A DNA stretch of 17,560 bases, taken from positions 1-17,560 of the forward strand of contig JAFYMA010000017.1 of assembly GCA_017556845.1 (NCBI GenBank), given 5' to 3'. Positions 1 through 7,789 of the stretch are shown one piece after another. The notes beneath the pieces were generated by a model, which was not told where the DNA came from, did not search any database, and saw only the letters and a list, made by a program, of their open reading frames with translations. This DNA is from Clostridia bacterium. GTDB lineage: Bacteria; Bacillota; Clostridia; Oscillospirales; CAG-272. A program made the position numbers and the translations under genes. Numbering within the stretch: position 1 is the stretch's first letter; every line of letters begins with the position of its first letter.

Positions 1-1805
1 GAATGTCTTCCTGCGGACCATTCGTTCCAGCCGACCAGCATTATCAAGGGCGGGTCTGTTTCCAATGCTCTGCCGAATTGCTCTTGATATGCAATTCCAT
101 TTCCGGATACGCCGTCTGTTGTGAGTTGGAAGGAAAATTCCGAGTTATCGGGCTGTCTGCCGTTGGAAAAGCTTCTGCCGCTTATGGTGTTTGCCCAATA
201 GCCCGACATTACGGTCATTTGCTCCAGTTCGCCGGTGTTGGAGTATCCCGGTGCCTGCGGGAACATATCAGCCCAAGGCCAGCAGCCTTTGCCGTCGGTA
301 TCCTTGTACCAGCTTGCAGTTGAAAACGCCCAGCTTGAACGGAAGGTAAATAGTTCCTTTATCTCATCTGACATCTTTTCTACCGAAGCATCTTCTACCA
401 GAACGAGCGGCTTGCCTTCCCACTCAAACCACAGATCCCTGAATCTTTCCTGTGAATATACATTCAAATATATCTCCGGCAGGGATTTTGAAATGTTGTC
501 ATCAAGGGTTCCGCAATGGAATACGATTTTGGGGGTGTTGTACCCTTCCTGACGCATCTGACTGAATACTCTGAAGATCGTTTCGTAGGTACTTGCGTAT
601 GTTATGCCGTTTGTTACATCAAGATATATAAAGTCTACGCCCGCATCGTTAAGCATATAAGCGTGCTTGCGTATGACCCACTCGTCTGCCGAGCGATAAT
701 AGCCAAAGTATGGCTGTGCCCAATAGTGACTTCCTTCTCTGTGTAATAAGGATGTCAGACGCTTGACACCGTTTTCGCCGTTGTCATCGCCGTAATACGT
801 AGCGGTATGATCGAAATACGTTCCGGACCCCTGCATTGCAAGAAAGTAGAACATACCGACCTGTTTTGAGGAAATATTTTTGTCTGTATTTTGTGCTGAA
901 ACGCGGCCTTCATCGTCCGTTGCGACCCACGTATCCGAAAATACGTCACGTAAAAACAAAGGATCTGCCACGGTGCTTGACGTAAGCTTTGCTTCGTAGC
1001 CCGTTATTTTCAGATTTTCAATAACGGCTTTGTATCTGTGATGGTGAAGCCAGAACTTGAAATATCCGTTTTTCGGTACGTCATCCTCAAGCTGATTCTG
1101 GAGAACAGGCTCCGTTTCTCCCGGCAAAAATCCGTTTAGCATACTGCCGTCTATTTGCACACGGAATATTTCCGTTTTTACACCGTTATCGTCATTTGCG
1201 AACAGGGTTATGACGCCTGCAGATGCATCATCTTCAATGCAAAGGTGACGCATTGTTGAAAAATCGACCTTTGATTCAACAAAAGAGGTTTTGGGCCATT
1301 TTCCCTCTCGCATACCTACCTGCTTGCCTCTTAAAGCGAGCCAGACGCCCTTGCTTGCGGTCGCCTGCTTTGCCGGATCCTCAAGGCGAAGACCTAAATA
1401 AAGCGTTTCGTGACCGCCCTGCTCAGACAGACCCTCAACCTGAAGATCTGCTTCGATTACCGTCTTTTTTTCCGAGCCATAAAGCATGGTGTTAAGCTGC
1501 AGAGACGCTACAGTGCTTTTGTTCAGAGAAGCACCGTTTCCTTTTCTGTATATAGAGCCGTTGGAAATGGAAAAAATACCTGCTGCAACGGATTTAGTTG
1601 AAAGCGAATAAGAAACGGGATCAAGCTTGAACGTCTCGCCGACTGACGTCCGTTCAAGAACGAGCTGTTCTCCTTGAGGCTGTTGCGGAGGTGGCGGCGG
1701 ATCGCCGGAGCATCCTATAATGCCTGAGAATAAAGCACCCGCACACAGAACAGAGAGTATGCGAAGAGAATTTTTCTTAAACAGATCGCTTCTCATATTA
1801 TACAC
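1..1805 (-). CDS. Secreted lipoprotein with GH99-like glycoside hydrolase barrel (3' end outside window)
   Basis: A minus-strand reading frame stays open from 1805 to the window edge (about 600 codons), so the C-terminus is missing. Counting from the ATG at 1796, residues 11-28 are a hydrophobic signal followed by the lipobox IIGC, with Cys29 as the lipidation site, and then a proline-rich linker (five prolines at 33-37). Residues about 50-260 look like a beta-rich concanavalin/LamG-like domain. From about 305 a barrel-like domain begins, with QVGMFYF, an aromatic-rich stretch, DAGVDFIYLDVTN near 380 and GWNEW near 590. The last two resemble motifs of GH99/GH71-like proteins in Clostridia and Bacteroidetes. 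A surface enzyme acting on polysaccharide is inferred; substrate and catalytic residues cannot be named. Start: GTG at 1805 has AAAGGA (1811-1816) 5 nt upstream, whereas the ATG at 1796 lies 14 nt from it, so the GTG is preferred. Confidence 0.8.
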   Translation of the reverse strand, partial: MYNMRSDLFKKNSLRILSVLCAGALFSGIIGCSGDPPPPPQQPQGEQLVLERTSVGETFKLDPVSYSLSTKSVAAGIFSISNGSIYRKGNGASLNKSTVASLQLNTMLYGSEKKTVIEADLQVEGLSEQGGHETLYLGLRLEDPAKQATASKGVWLALRGKQVGMREGKWPKTSFVESKVDFSTMRHLCIEDDASAGVITLFANDDNGVKTEIFRVQIDGSMLNGFLPGETEPVLQNQLEDDVPKNGYFKFWLHHHRYKAVIENLKITGYEAKLTSSTVADPLFLRDVFSDTWVATDDEGRVSAQNTDKNISSKQVGMFYFLAMQGSGTYFDHTATYYGDDNGENGVKRLTSLLHREGSHYWAQPYFGYYRSADEWVIRKHAYMLNDAGVDFIYLDVTNGITYASTYETIFRVFSQMRQEGYNTPKIVFHCGTLDDNISKSLPEIYLNVYSQERFRDLWFEWEGKPLVLVEDASVEKMSDEIKELFTFRSSWAFSTASWYKDTDGKGCWPWADMFPQAPGYSNTGELEQMTVMSGYWANTISGRSFSNGRQPDNSEFSFQLTTDGVSGNGIAYQEQFGRALETDPPLIMLVGWNEWSAGRH

Positions 1806-1810
1806 TGTTA

Positions 1811-1816
1811 TCCTTT
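1811..1816 (-). promoter_or_regulatory. Ribosome binding site that favours a GTG start
   Basis: AAAGGA on the minus strand lies 5 nt before GTG (1805-1803) and 14 nt before the in-frame ATG (1796-1794). The spacing favours the GTG and adds three residues before the signal peptide. Confidence 0.55.
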
Positions 1817-1854
1817 CGGTTGTTTGTAAGCCTATTATAGCTATACTTATTGCC

Positions 1855-1883
1855 ATTATATATTAAAAAAATAAAAAAGTAAA
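1855..1883 (-). promoter_or_regulatory. Sigma-A promoter of the GH99-like lipoprotein gene
   Basis: The minus strand reads TTTACT (1883-1878), 17 nt, then TATAAT (1860-1855). The -10 box is perfect and the -35 box matches 4 of 6. The T-rich spacer is typical of clostridial promoters. Transcription would start near 1848, about 43 nt before the GTG. A second TATAAT-like box further downstream has no good -35 partner. Confidence 0.55.
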
Positions 1884-2017
1884 GACTTTTAAGTAATATT
1901 TTTCGCACAAGAGGGCAGAATTTACATATAATAATAACTGATGCGGGCGATAAGCACTTTTATGACGATTATGTAAAATACAATTGTAAAATATTCATTA
2001 ATTTTATGTCGTGCCAC

Positions 2018-2046
2018 TTTAAAAAATATACATTGTATGGTATACT
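2018..2046 (+). promoter_or_regulatory. Candidate sigma-A promoter of murA
   Basis: TTTAAA (2018-2023), a 17-nt spacer and TATACT (2041-2046). The -10 box matches 5 of 6 and the -35 box 4 of 6. A start near 2053 gives a leader of about 97 nt that contains the hairpin at 2079-2108. Confidence 0.4.
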
Positions 2047-2078
2047 CGTTTAGTATGAATATTTGTCGGTATTTTTCA

Positions 2079-2108
2079 GACACGGCGGTACGGCGAGCCG
2101 CCGAAGTC
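2079..2108 (+). promoter_or_regulatory. GC-rich hairpin in the murA leader
   Basis: CGGCGG (2083-2088) pairs with CCGCCG (2098-2103) around a 9-nt loop, and GAC (2079-2081) with GTC (2106-2108) can extend the stem across a 1-nt/2-nt internal loop. No U-tract follows, so it is not a terminator. It stands out in an AT-rich leader about 40 nt before the murA start. Its function is unknown. Confidence 0.4.
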
Positions 2109-2149
2109 TTAATATATATGTTAAGTGATCGTCGGGAAACGGACTTTTT

Positions 2150-3442
2150 ATGGAGAATATTATTATTAACGGCGGCAAAAAGCTGTTCGGTGAAATAGAA
2201 GTTAGCGGAATGAAAAATGCGGCAGTTGCCGTTATATTTGCGTGCCTTCTCGTAAAAGGAAAGTGCGTTATTGAAAACCTTCCGAATATCAGTGACGTAG
2301 ATACGTCGTTAAAGATACTTTCAAGCTGCGGTGCTAATATACGCCGTTTGTCTTCAACGGTCGTTGAAATAGATTGCCGCAGGGCAGAATGCGGAAGATC
2401 TCCGTACGAGCTCGTGCGCAAGATGCGTGCATCATACTATCTTATCGGTGCAGAGCTCGGCAGATTTCACAGAGCGTACGTCGGATGCCCCGGCGGATGC
2501 GATTTCGGCATACGTCCCATTGACCAGCATATAAAGGGCTTTGAGGCGCTTGGTGCTAAGGTAAGCGTTGAGGGCGGTTACGTTGAGGCGGTCGCCGAAA
2601 ACGGAGTTATAGGAAATCAGGTGTACTTTGACAGTGTATCTGTCGGTGCAACTATGAATATAATGATAGCGGCAGTGCTTGCAAAGGGCACGACTATGAT
2701 CGAAAACGCGGCAAGAGAGCCTCACATAGTTGACCTTGCAAACTTCCTCAATACGTGCGGAGCAGACATAACGGGAGCAGGTACGGACGTTATAAAAATA
2801 AAGGGCGTTGAATCCCTTCACGGCTGTACTTATGCGATAATCCCCGATATGATAGAGGCAGGCACTTACATGATAGCCGCCGCCGCAACTAAAGGCAGAC
2901 TTAAGATAAACAACGTTATCCCCAAGCACCTCGAATCCATCAGTGCAAAGCTTGAGGAAATGGGCGTATACGTTGAGGAATTGGACGATGCTATAATAGT
3001 TTCTGGCGAGGACAGAACATTTAACAGAGTTAACATAAAGACTTTACCGTATCCCGGCTTTCCGACGGATATGAATCCGCAGATGTGCGTTCTGCTTTGT
3101 CTTGCAGAGGGCACGAGCTATCTTACCGAGGGCGTATGGGATAGCCGCTTCAGATACGTTGAGGAATTAAACCGTATGGGGGCGACGATAAAGGTAGACG
3201 GGAAAACGGCTGTTGTGGAGGGCGGAGCACCCTTGACGGCGGCACCGGTCAGAGCAGTCGATCTGCGTGCGGGAGCAGCTATGATAATAGCAGGACTTAC
3301 CGCAAAGGGCAAAACAGTGATCGACGATATATACCATATAAAAAGAGGATATGACGGTATCGTAGAAAAGCTCCGTGACGTAGGAGCAGAGATCACGGAG
3401 GTAATAACTCCCGATCCTGCGGCATTCGATCAGGCAAACTGA
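2150..3442 (+). CDS. murA: UDP-N-acetylglucosamine 1-carboxyvinyltransferase (MurA)
   Basis: This cytoplasmic enzyme transfers enolpyruvate from phosphoenolpyruvate to UDP-GlcNAc, the first committed step of peptidoglycan synthesis. The 430-residue length is normal for the family (about 420). Visible family signatures are the N-terminal GGKKLFGEIEVSGMKN with Lys22-Asn23, the active-site loop PGGCDFGIRPID with the PEP-reactive Cys117 (equivalent to E. coli Cys115, so a fosfomycin-sensitive form is expected), and FPTDMNPQ carrying the conserved Asp near residue 308. Bacillota often have two paralogues (MurAA and MurAB), and which one this is cannot be decided here. The ribosome binding site is weak. 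The gene stands alone, divergent from the lipoprotein gene, and ends in a strong terminator facing tcdA. Confidence 0.95.
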   Translation: MENIIINGGKKLFGEIEVSGMKNAAVAVIFACLLVKGKCVIENLPNISDVDTSLKILSSCGANIRRLSSTVVEIDCRRAECGRSPYELVRKMRASYYLIGAELGRFHRAYVGCPGGCDFGIRPIDQHIKGFEALGAKVSVEGGYVEAVAENGVIGNQVYFDSVSVGATMNIMIAAVLAKGTTMIENAAREPHIVDLANFLNTCGADITGAGTDVIKIKGVESLHGCTYAIIPDMIEAGTYMIAAAATKGRLKINNVIPKHLESISAKLEEMGVYVEELDDAIIVSGEDRTFNRVNIKTLPYPGFPTDMNPQMCVLLCLAEGTSYLTEGVWDSRFRYVEELNRMGATIKVDGKTAVVEGGAPLTAAPVRAVDLRAGAAMIIAGLTAKGKTVIDDIYHIKRGYDGIVEKLRDVGAEITEVITPDPAAFDQAN

Positions 3443-3459
3443 TAAATATAATAAGCAAA

Positions 3460-3507
3460 AGAGCAAGAGTAAAAGGAAGTACCCTTCTATTCTTGCTCTG
3501 TTTTTTT
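3460..3507 (+). terminator. Intrinsic terminator of murA
   Basis: AGAGCAAGA (3460-3468) pairs perfectly with TCTTGCTCT (3491-3499), and the inner arms pair further with one mismatch. Seven T follow at 3501-3507. On the minus strand only a short T run follows, so any action on the convergent tcdA transcript would be weaker. Confidence 0.85.
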
Positions 3508-3543
3508 GTATGCGTATATGACAGCTTTGAACGTATGCCGGTG

Positions 3544-4227
3544 TCAGATGTTTATGCCTGTAATATCCTTTATTATTTCCCCTGCCATAAGAAGCCCCGC
3601 ACATGAAGGAACGAATGATATTGAAGCCGGAACTCGCTCGTGCGTTACGGGTGTTTCCTCAGAATATACGACTTTAACGTGAAATATGCCTCTTTCCTTC
3701 AGCTCGCGGCGCATCACGCGTGCCAAAGGGCAAACGGAGGTTTTTGATATATCTGCAACCTTGAATGCGTTTGCATTCAGCTTGTTTCCCGTGCCCATAC
3801 AGCTTATAACGGGCACGTTCAGCTTTTTTGCTTTTTCGATTATAAGCAGCTTTGATGAAACCGTGTCTATGGCGTCAGCGATGTAATCGTACTGTGAAAA
3901 GTCTATCATATCGGCAGTATCGCCGTTGTAAAAAATGGGCAGGGCGGTTATTTTACAATCGGCAGATATATCTGAAAGACGTGATCGCGCTGCCTGAGTT
4001 TTCTGCATACCGACGGTCGAATTAAGCGCAAAAAGCTGTCTGTTTATATTTGATTTTGATATAACGTCGCCGTCTACCACCGTCAAAGCGCCTATTCCTG
4101 CTCTTACGAGCGCTTCTGCCGTGTAAGAGCCGACACCGCCTATGCCGAATAGCAGAACGCTTGCGCCTTTCAGTTTTTCAACGGCTTCATCTCCGATCAG
4201 AGCCCGTGTTCTTGAAAGCTGTTCCAT
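3544..4227 (-). CDS. tcdA: tRNA threonylcarbamoyladenosine dehydratase (TcdA/CsdL-like, ThiF/E1 fold)
   Basis: TcdA uses ATP to convert t6A37 of ANN-decoding tRNAs into its cyclic form ct6A. The 227-residue protein shows the E1-like nucleotide-binding motif GIGGVGS at 28-34, an acidic residue after the second strand (Asp52), the NINRQ segment at 60-64 with the catalytic-type Arg, and STVG with Lys76. It lacks the C-terminal extension of E. coli TcdA (268 residues), as is common in clostridial members. The start is set by GGAG 5 nt upstream of the ATG. The upstream CBM9-like gene on the same strand ends in a strong terminator, and no clear promoter lies in the short gap. ThiF and MoeB relatives share the fold, but no ThiS-like partner or other thiamine or molybdopterin gene is adjacent. 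Confidence 0.85.
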   Translation of the reverse strand: MEQLSRTRALIGDEAVEKLKGASVLLFGIGGVGSYTAEALVRAGIGALTVVDGDVISKSNINRQLFALNSTVGMQKTQAARSRLSDISADCKITALPIFYNGDTADMIDFSQYDYIADAIDTVSSKLLIIEKAKKLNVPVISCMGTGNKLNANAFKVADISKTSVCPLARVMRRELKERGIFHVKVVYSEETPVTHERVPASISFVPSCAGLLMAGEIIKDITGINI

Positions 4228-4245
4228 ATATACTCCATTTGATTT

Positions 4246-4291
4246 AAAAAGCTACCCGAAAAAGAAATTATTACGTTTCTTTTTCGGGTAG
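4246..4291 (-). terminator. Intrinsic terminator of the CBM9-like gene
   Basis: CTACCCGAAAAAGAAA (4252-4267) and its exact complement (4276-4291) form a 16-bp stem with an 8-nt loop. On the minus strand it is followed by C and five T (4250-4246), fitting termination of the gene ending at 4326. It lies between that gene and tcdA. On the plus strand T-rich sequence also follows. Confidence 0.85.
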
Positions 4292-4325
4292 TTTCATTTT
4301 ATTTTATAGCCTGATAAAAGGGTGA

Positions 4326-5933
4326 TTATGCCTTCTTCTTTTTCATTATGACTACAACAGCTACGGCAGCTATAACTACTACAGCCACAATAACGATTAT
4401 AATGACAGTCGTTGATGAGGATTTGCCGTCATTCTTGTTGTCGTCTGCGCCTGTCGTAGCAGCGTTGCTTGCAGGAGCGTTTGTTGCAGGATCTGTTGCA
4501 GCGTCTGTTTCTTCATCCTCTGCGGGAGCCTCAGTAGCGTTGCCCTGATCCTCGGTTGCTTCAGCCTCAGGAGCCTTGTAGTTCGGGTCAAGCTCAACGT
4601 TTACGCCTTCAACCTTGAACGAAGCAGCGTCTTCAAGATTGTTGAAGAAGCCTATGCCGTATATCGTAACTTCTGACGTAAGTGTATCCGTAACCTCGTC
4701 AACGGGGTCAAGACGGAGCTTAAGAACGTCGCCTACCCACTCGTAGCCGATGAAATACTGGAAGTCGAATATTACTATCTGACCGCCCTCTACCTGCTGA
4801 TATTCAGCGGGAATGTAGTTCTGATCGGATATAGAGGGGGATTTGCTCGTTGCAAAGAAGAGCTCAGGATCGTTGTAATCGTTTGTCTTGAGGTACATAG
4901 CAACGTAACGGTAATTTTCAGCCGTCAGCTTGTACTTTGAGTCAAGGGTGATGGTGAAGTAAGGATCCTCGCCTGTAAGAAGAACGTTCAAGGAGCCGTC
5001 ATCCTTAAGATCTGTTGTAACGTTGTTCTGACCGCTTATCATGCTTTCTTCAAGCTTTACTGCGAAAGCGTCCTCTGTTACCTCTTCGATCTTGCCCAGA
5101 GTGTTTTCGGGATTGGGGTCAACGAGCTCGTCGCCGCCTGTTGCACGTGCGGAAACGAAGTTCAGTCTGTTGGAGCCGTAGATATTGTCGTCACGGCCGT
5201 TCATAACGCCGGAGCCCCATTCAAGATAGTTCTTGTATCCGCCGCCGTCAGCAGAGCTGCCTTCGTTAACGGAAATGGAGAAGCCAACGGACATACCAAC
5301 GTGAGGGGGAGTCTGGAGAATAACCTCCCACGGAATAAACAGCTCGTATGTAGTAAGCTTCTTTGCACTGTCATGAGCTACTACGTATCTGCCGTTACCG
5401 CCGGAAATATCCTCGTGGTCAACAACGCCGTGCCAGCTGTATGCGTACGTGTTTCCGTCGTTACCGAGTGCAAAAGCAAACTCGTTGTAGGAAGAATGCC
5501 AGTTACCGTTTCTGTCTGACGTGGGGATCTTGCCCTGGTCAACAGTACAGCCGTAAGCATCAAGACGAACCTGCAGGCAGTCGCCGTTCCAGATACTGTT
5601 GTTATCTGCAACAACGTTGCTGTTCCAGTGCTCGTTATCGGGCGTTGTTATAGCCAGATAAAAGCCTTCAAAGTTGTAACGGGTCCACATGGAAAATTCC
5701 ATTTTGCCCGACGTTTTCATATCTGTCTGCGTGTTTTCGGGATAAGACACGTTTTCAAGTGTAGCAGAGCCCCATTCGCTTAAGGAAACAACGCCGTCAA
5801 CCGTGGGTTCAAAGCCCTTGCCGAACTGCAGAGCCTCAACCGTTGCGAACTTTTCTTCATCCGCAAGAGCTGTAACGGACATTACCGAAACGAGAGTAGC
5901 AACTACCATTAAAAGAGAAAAGATTTTTTTCAT
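4326..5933 (-). CDS. Secreted CBM9-like domain protein with C-terminal membrane anchor
   Basis: The 535-residue protein starts with a signal peptide (KK then a hydrophobic core, likely cleaved after the ALA ending at residue 24). Residues about 40-265 resemble the carbohydrate-binding family 9 / DOMON-like beta-sandwich: an opening DGVVSLSEW, a WNGDCLQVRLDA strand, a FIPWEVI segment and a closing SNRLNF. Residues about 300-450 look like a second beta-rich domain. A Thr/Ala/Glu/Asp-rich linker (about 454-509) leads to a single hydrophobic segment (510-530) and a KKKKA tail. That arrangement displays the domains on the outer face of the membrane. Sugar binding at the surface is inferred from the fold; no catalytic domain was seen. 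The start at 5933 follows AGGAGG with 5-nt spacing. The frame extends upstream to 6005, but that would run through the promoter. Confidence 0.8.
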   Translation of the reverse strand: MKKIFSLLMVVATLVSVMSVTALADEEKFATVEALQFGKGFEPTVDGVVSLSEWGSATLENVSYPENTQTDMKTSGKMEFSMWTRYNFEGFYLAITTPDNEHWNSNVVADNNSIWNGDCLQVRLDAYGCTVDQGKIPTSDRNGNWHSSYNEFAFALGNDGNTYAYSWHGVVDHEDISGGNGRYVVAHDSAKKLTTYELFIPWEVILQTPPHVGMSVGFSISVNEGSSADGGGYKNYLEWGSGVMNGRDDNIYGSNRLNFVSARATGGDELVDPNPENTLGKIEEVTEDAFAVKLEESMISGQNNVTTDLKDDGSLNVLLTGEDPYFTITLDSKYKLTAENYRYVAMYLKTNDYNDPELFFATSKSPSISDQNYIPAEYQQVEGGQIVIFDFQYFIGYEWVGDVLKLRLDPVDEVTDTLTSEVTIYGIGFFNNLEDAASFKVEGVNVELDPNYKAPEAEATEDQGNATEAPAEDEETDAATDPATNAPASNAATTGADDNKNDGKSSSTTVIIIVIVAVVVIAAVAVVVIMKKKKA

Positions 5934-5938
5934 ATAAT

Positions 5939-5944
5939 CCTCCT
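5939..5944 (-). promoter_or_regulatory. Consensus ribosome binding site fixing the CBM9-like start
   Basis: AGGAGG on the minus strand lies 5 nt before the ATG at 5933. It excludes the upstream in-frame ATG at 6005 as the start. Confidence 0.85.
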
Positions 5945-5972
5945 GATCTATTTTGAGCATAACTCTGTCAAT

Positions 5973-6001
5973 ATGATATAACAAAAATGCAAAAATGTCA
6001 A
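5973..6001 (-). promoter_or_regulatory. Strong sigma-A promoter of the CBM9-like gene
   Basis: Minus strand TTGACA (6001-5996), 17-nt spacer, TATCAT (5978-5973). The -35 box is perfect and the -10 box matches 5 of 6. With the perfect ribosome binding site it predicts high expression, with a leader of about 33 nt. Confidence 0.75.
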
Positions 6002-6209
6002 GCAAATTATTGAATTTAGCACAAAAGCGAATAAAATTCCCCGTTTTGTTACCGTTAATTAATAATTAAACCTGCAGTTGTATCACAAAAGAAAAGGTTT
6101 TATATACTATAACGAACTGTTTGTAAAATGTTGCAGCGCAACGGATTGTGACAATTTTTTCACGCATGCGGTGATATCATTGTATCAGTAAACGAAAGGA
6201 GCGTTTCAA

Positions 6210-6521
6210 ATGGACGGACTCAGCATAGAATTTGAAAACGGACAAATGACCGTTTTTGTGAATTGTGAAATAGATCATCATACCGCATCACGCGCCCGCG
6301 AGGAGATAGACGGAGAATTTTTTGCAAATATGCCGCACAGGCTCGTGATCGATCTTACGAATATGCGTTTTATGGACAGCTCAGGGCTTGGGCTGATAAT
6401 GGGGAGATACTCGCGCTGTCTTGCTTCGGGATGTGAATTTGCCTTGTACGGAGCGGATGAAAGAGCAAAATGCATATTGCGTATGGCAGGTATGGATAAA
6501 ATTCTTAATTTAAAAGGATAA
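6210..6521 (+). CDS. spoIIAA: Anti-sigma factor antagonist SpoIIAA (STAS domain)
   Basis: SpoIIAA is the anti-anti-sigma factor of the SigF switch. Unphosphorylated, it binds SpoIIAB and frees SigF. SpoIIAB inactivates it by phosphorylating a serine, and SpoIIE reverses this. The 103-residue protein is a single STAS domain. The phosphorylation motif FMDSSGLGLIMGRY is intact, and Ser58 aligns with Ser58 of B. subtilis SpoIIAA. The start follows AAAGGAG with 8-nt spacing. It is the first gene of a three-gene operon in the classical order, 4 nt from spoIIAB. No dacF lies in front, unlike B. subtilis. RsbV-type antagonists share the fold, but the operon context makes SpoIIAA the clear choice. Confidence 0.95.
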   Translation: MDGLSIEFENGQMTVFVNCEIDHHTASRAREEIDGEFFANMPHRLVIDLTNMRFMDSSGLGLIMGRYSRCLASGCEFALYGADERAKCILRMAGMDKILNLKG

Positions 6522-6525
6522 GGCT

Positions 6526-6990
6526 ATGAATCAGACTGAAAAGAAAGTAAAGCGTAAAACGAAAAAAGCGTTGATAAATGAAATAAAAATAACACTCAAT
6601 TCCGATTCGGCTAACGAGTCGCTTGCAAGAACGTGCATAGCGGCGTTTGCATCTCAGCTTGATCCCTGCATTGATCAGCTTGCGGATCTGAGGTGTGCTG
6701 TAAGTGAGGCGGTGACAAACTGCATCGTACACGCTTATAAGGAGAAAAAAGGCAAGATCTACATAAATGCGCGGATGTATTCCGACAGAACGGTAAGTGT
6801 TCGTATAACGGACAAGGGCTGCGGTATTCCCGACGTTGAACGTGCAATGCAGCCGCTGTTCACAACGGGAAGCACGGAGGAAAGGTGCGGCATGGGCTTT
6901 TCGGTGATGGAGAGCTTTACCGACGGTGTAAGCGTATCATCTGCCGTCGGCAAGGGCACGAGCGTGTTTATGACTAAAAAATTCGAATAA
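6526..6990 (+). CDS. spoIIAB: Anti-sigma F factor / serine kinase SpoIIAB
   Basis: SpoIIAB is a GHKL-family ATPase that binds SigF and holds it inactive, and also phosphorylates SpoIIAA. In 154 residues the GHKL boxes are complete: the N box SEAVTNCIVHAY with Glu61 and Asn65, the G1 box DKGCGIPD from Asp96, and the G2 box CGMGFSVMESF from Cys121. The N-terminus is about 8 residues longer than in B. subtilis (146) and rich in lysine (KKVKRKTKK). A shorter start cannot be excluded, but the ATG at 6526 lies next to the spoIIAA stop with GGATAAGG just upstream, supporting coupled translation. Confidence 0.95.
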   Translation: MNQTEKKVKRKTKKALINEIKITLNSDSANESLARTCIAAFASQLDPCIDQLADLRCAVSEAVTNCIVHAYKEKKGKIYINARMYSDRTVSVRITDKGCGIPDVERAMQPLFTTGSTEERCGMGFSVMESFTDGVSVSSAVGKGTSVFMTKKFE

Positions 6991-7048
6991 CGCACAAGGC
7001 GGCGGCGTACAGCCCCTGCATTGACTGCGGGACAAGGGGATCAGGGAT

Positions 7049-7789
7049 ATGTCACAGGACAAGCACGCAAACGATTATTCACAAAACGCAGAGCTGATAA
7101 ACAAAGCGCAAAACGGCGATAAGGATTCTATGGAAAAGGCGGTCATACTCAACCTCGGACTTGTGAAAAGCATAGTTCCGAGGTTTCTTGACCGCGGAGT
7201 AGAATATGACGATCTTATGCAGATAGGAACGCTCGGTATGATAAAGGCTATAAAAAGCTATTCTCAGGGCTTCGGAACGGTCTTTTCGACGTACGCTGTT
7301 CCGCTGATAATCGGGGAGATAAGGCGGTATTTGCGTGATGACGGAGCGATCAAGGTGTCAAGAGGAGTAAAAAGGCTCGGCGTGCACGCAATGAAGCAGA
7401 GGGAAAAATTTATAAAGGAGCACGACAGAGAGCCGAAAGCATCAGAGCTGGCACAGCTTTGCGCATGCAGCGTTCAGCAGGTTGCATTTGCACTTGAAGC
7501 GTGCTACCCGCTTCACTCTCTGTCGGAGCCTGTTTGCGATAAGGACGGAGCGTGCCTGGAAAGCGTATTGCCCGACAATTCCGACGAAATACAGCACCTG
7601 TGCGACAGAATATCGCTGAAAGACGCCATTTCCTGCCTTGAGGAAACAGAACAAAAAATAATATATCTTCGGTACTATAAAGACCTGTCACAGATGCAAA
7701 CGGCTAAAATACTCGGTCTTTCGCAGGTCAAAATATCAAGAAGCGAGAAAAAGATATTCGAAAAGCTAAAATCACAGCTCATTGTGTAA
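7049..7789 (+). CDS. sigF: RNA polymerase sigma factor SigF (forespore)
   Basis: SigF is the first compartment-specific sigma factor of sporulation, active in the forespore after asymmetric division. The 246 residues cover regions 2, 3 and 4. Region 2 includes RGVEYDDLMQIGTLGMIKAI (50-69) and FSTYAVPLIIGEIRRYLRDDG (79-99), which is highly characteristic of SigF and SigG. Region 4 has EETEQKIIYLRYYKDLSQMQ followed by the helix-turn-helix AKILGLSQVKISRSEKKIFEKL (219-240). Position directly after spoIIAA-spoIIAB identifies SigF rather than SigG. A 58-nt gap separates it from spoIIAB, with purine-rich AAGGGG and AGGGAT before the ATG. No clear terminator follows; the next gene has its own promoter. 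Confidence 0.95.
   Translation: MSQDKHANDYSQNAELINKAQNGDKDSMEKAVILNLGLVKSIVPRFLDRGVEYDDLMQIGTLGMIKAIKSYSQGFGTVFSTYAVPLIIGEIRRYLRDDGAIKVSRGVKRLGVHAMKQREKFIKEHDREPKASELAQLCACSVQQVAFALEACYPLHSLSEPVCDKDGACLESVLPDNSDEIQHLCDRISLKDAISCLEETEQKIIYLRYYKDLSQMQTAKILGLSQVKISRSEKKIFEKLKSQLIV

Larger units (their letters stand above)
1806..2149. other. Divergent intergenic region between lipoprotein gene and murA
   Basis: This 344-nt AT-rich stretch holds no convincing gene. It carries the minus-strand promoter at 1855-1883, a candidate plus-strand promoter at 2018-2046 and a GC-rich hairpin at 2079-2108 in the presumed murA leader. Nothing recognisable was seen between about 1890 and 2010. Confidence 0.6.

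Noticed and set aside
3..746. Plus-strand open frames at the window start
   Set aside because: They are shadows of the minus-strand lipoprotein gene, whose frame is continuous with recognisable motifs.
5934..6005. Upstream in-frame ATG at 6005 extending the CBM9-like protein by 24 residues
   Set aside because: The extension crosses the TTGACA/TATCAT promoter and leader, and a perfect AGGAGG precedes the ATG at 5933, after which a clean signal peptide begins.
6100..6120. SigH promoter before spoIIAA (AAAGGTTTT and AACGAACTG)
   Set aside because: The two boxes are only 9 nt apart and each has mismatches; SigH needs about 12-14 nt.
6143..6156. Spo0A box around TTGTGACAA
   Set aside because: Only about 5 of 7 positions fit the known box, which is expected by chance in AT-rich DNA.
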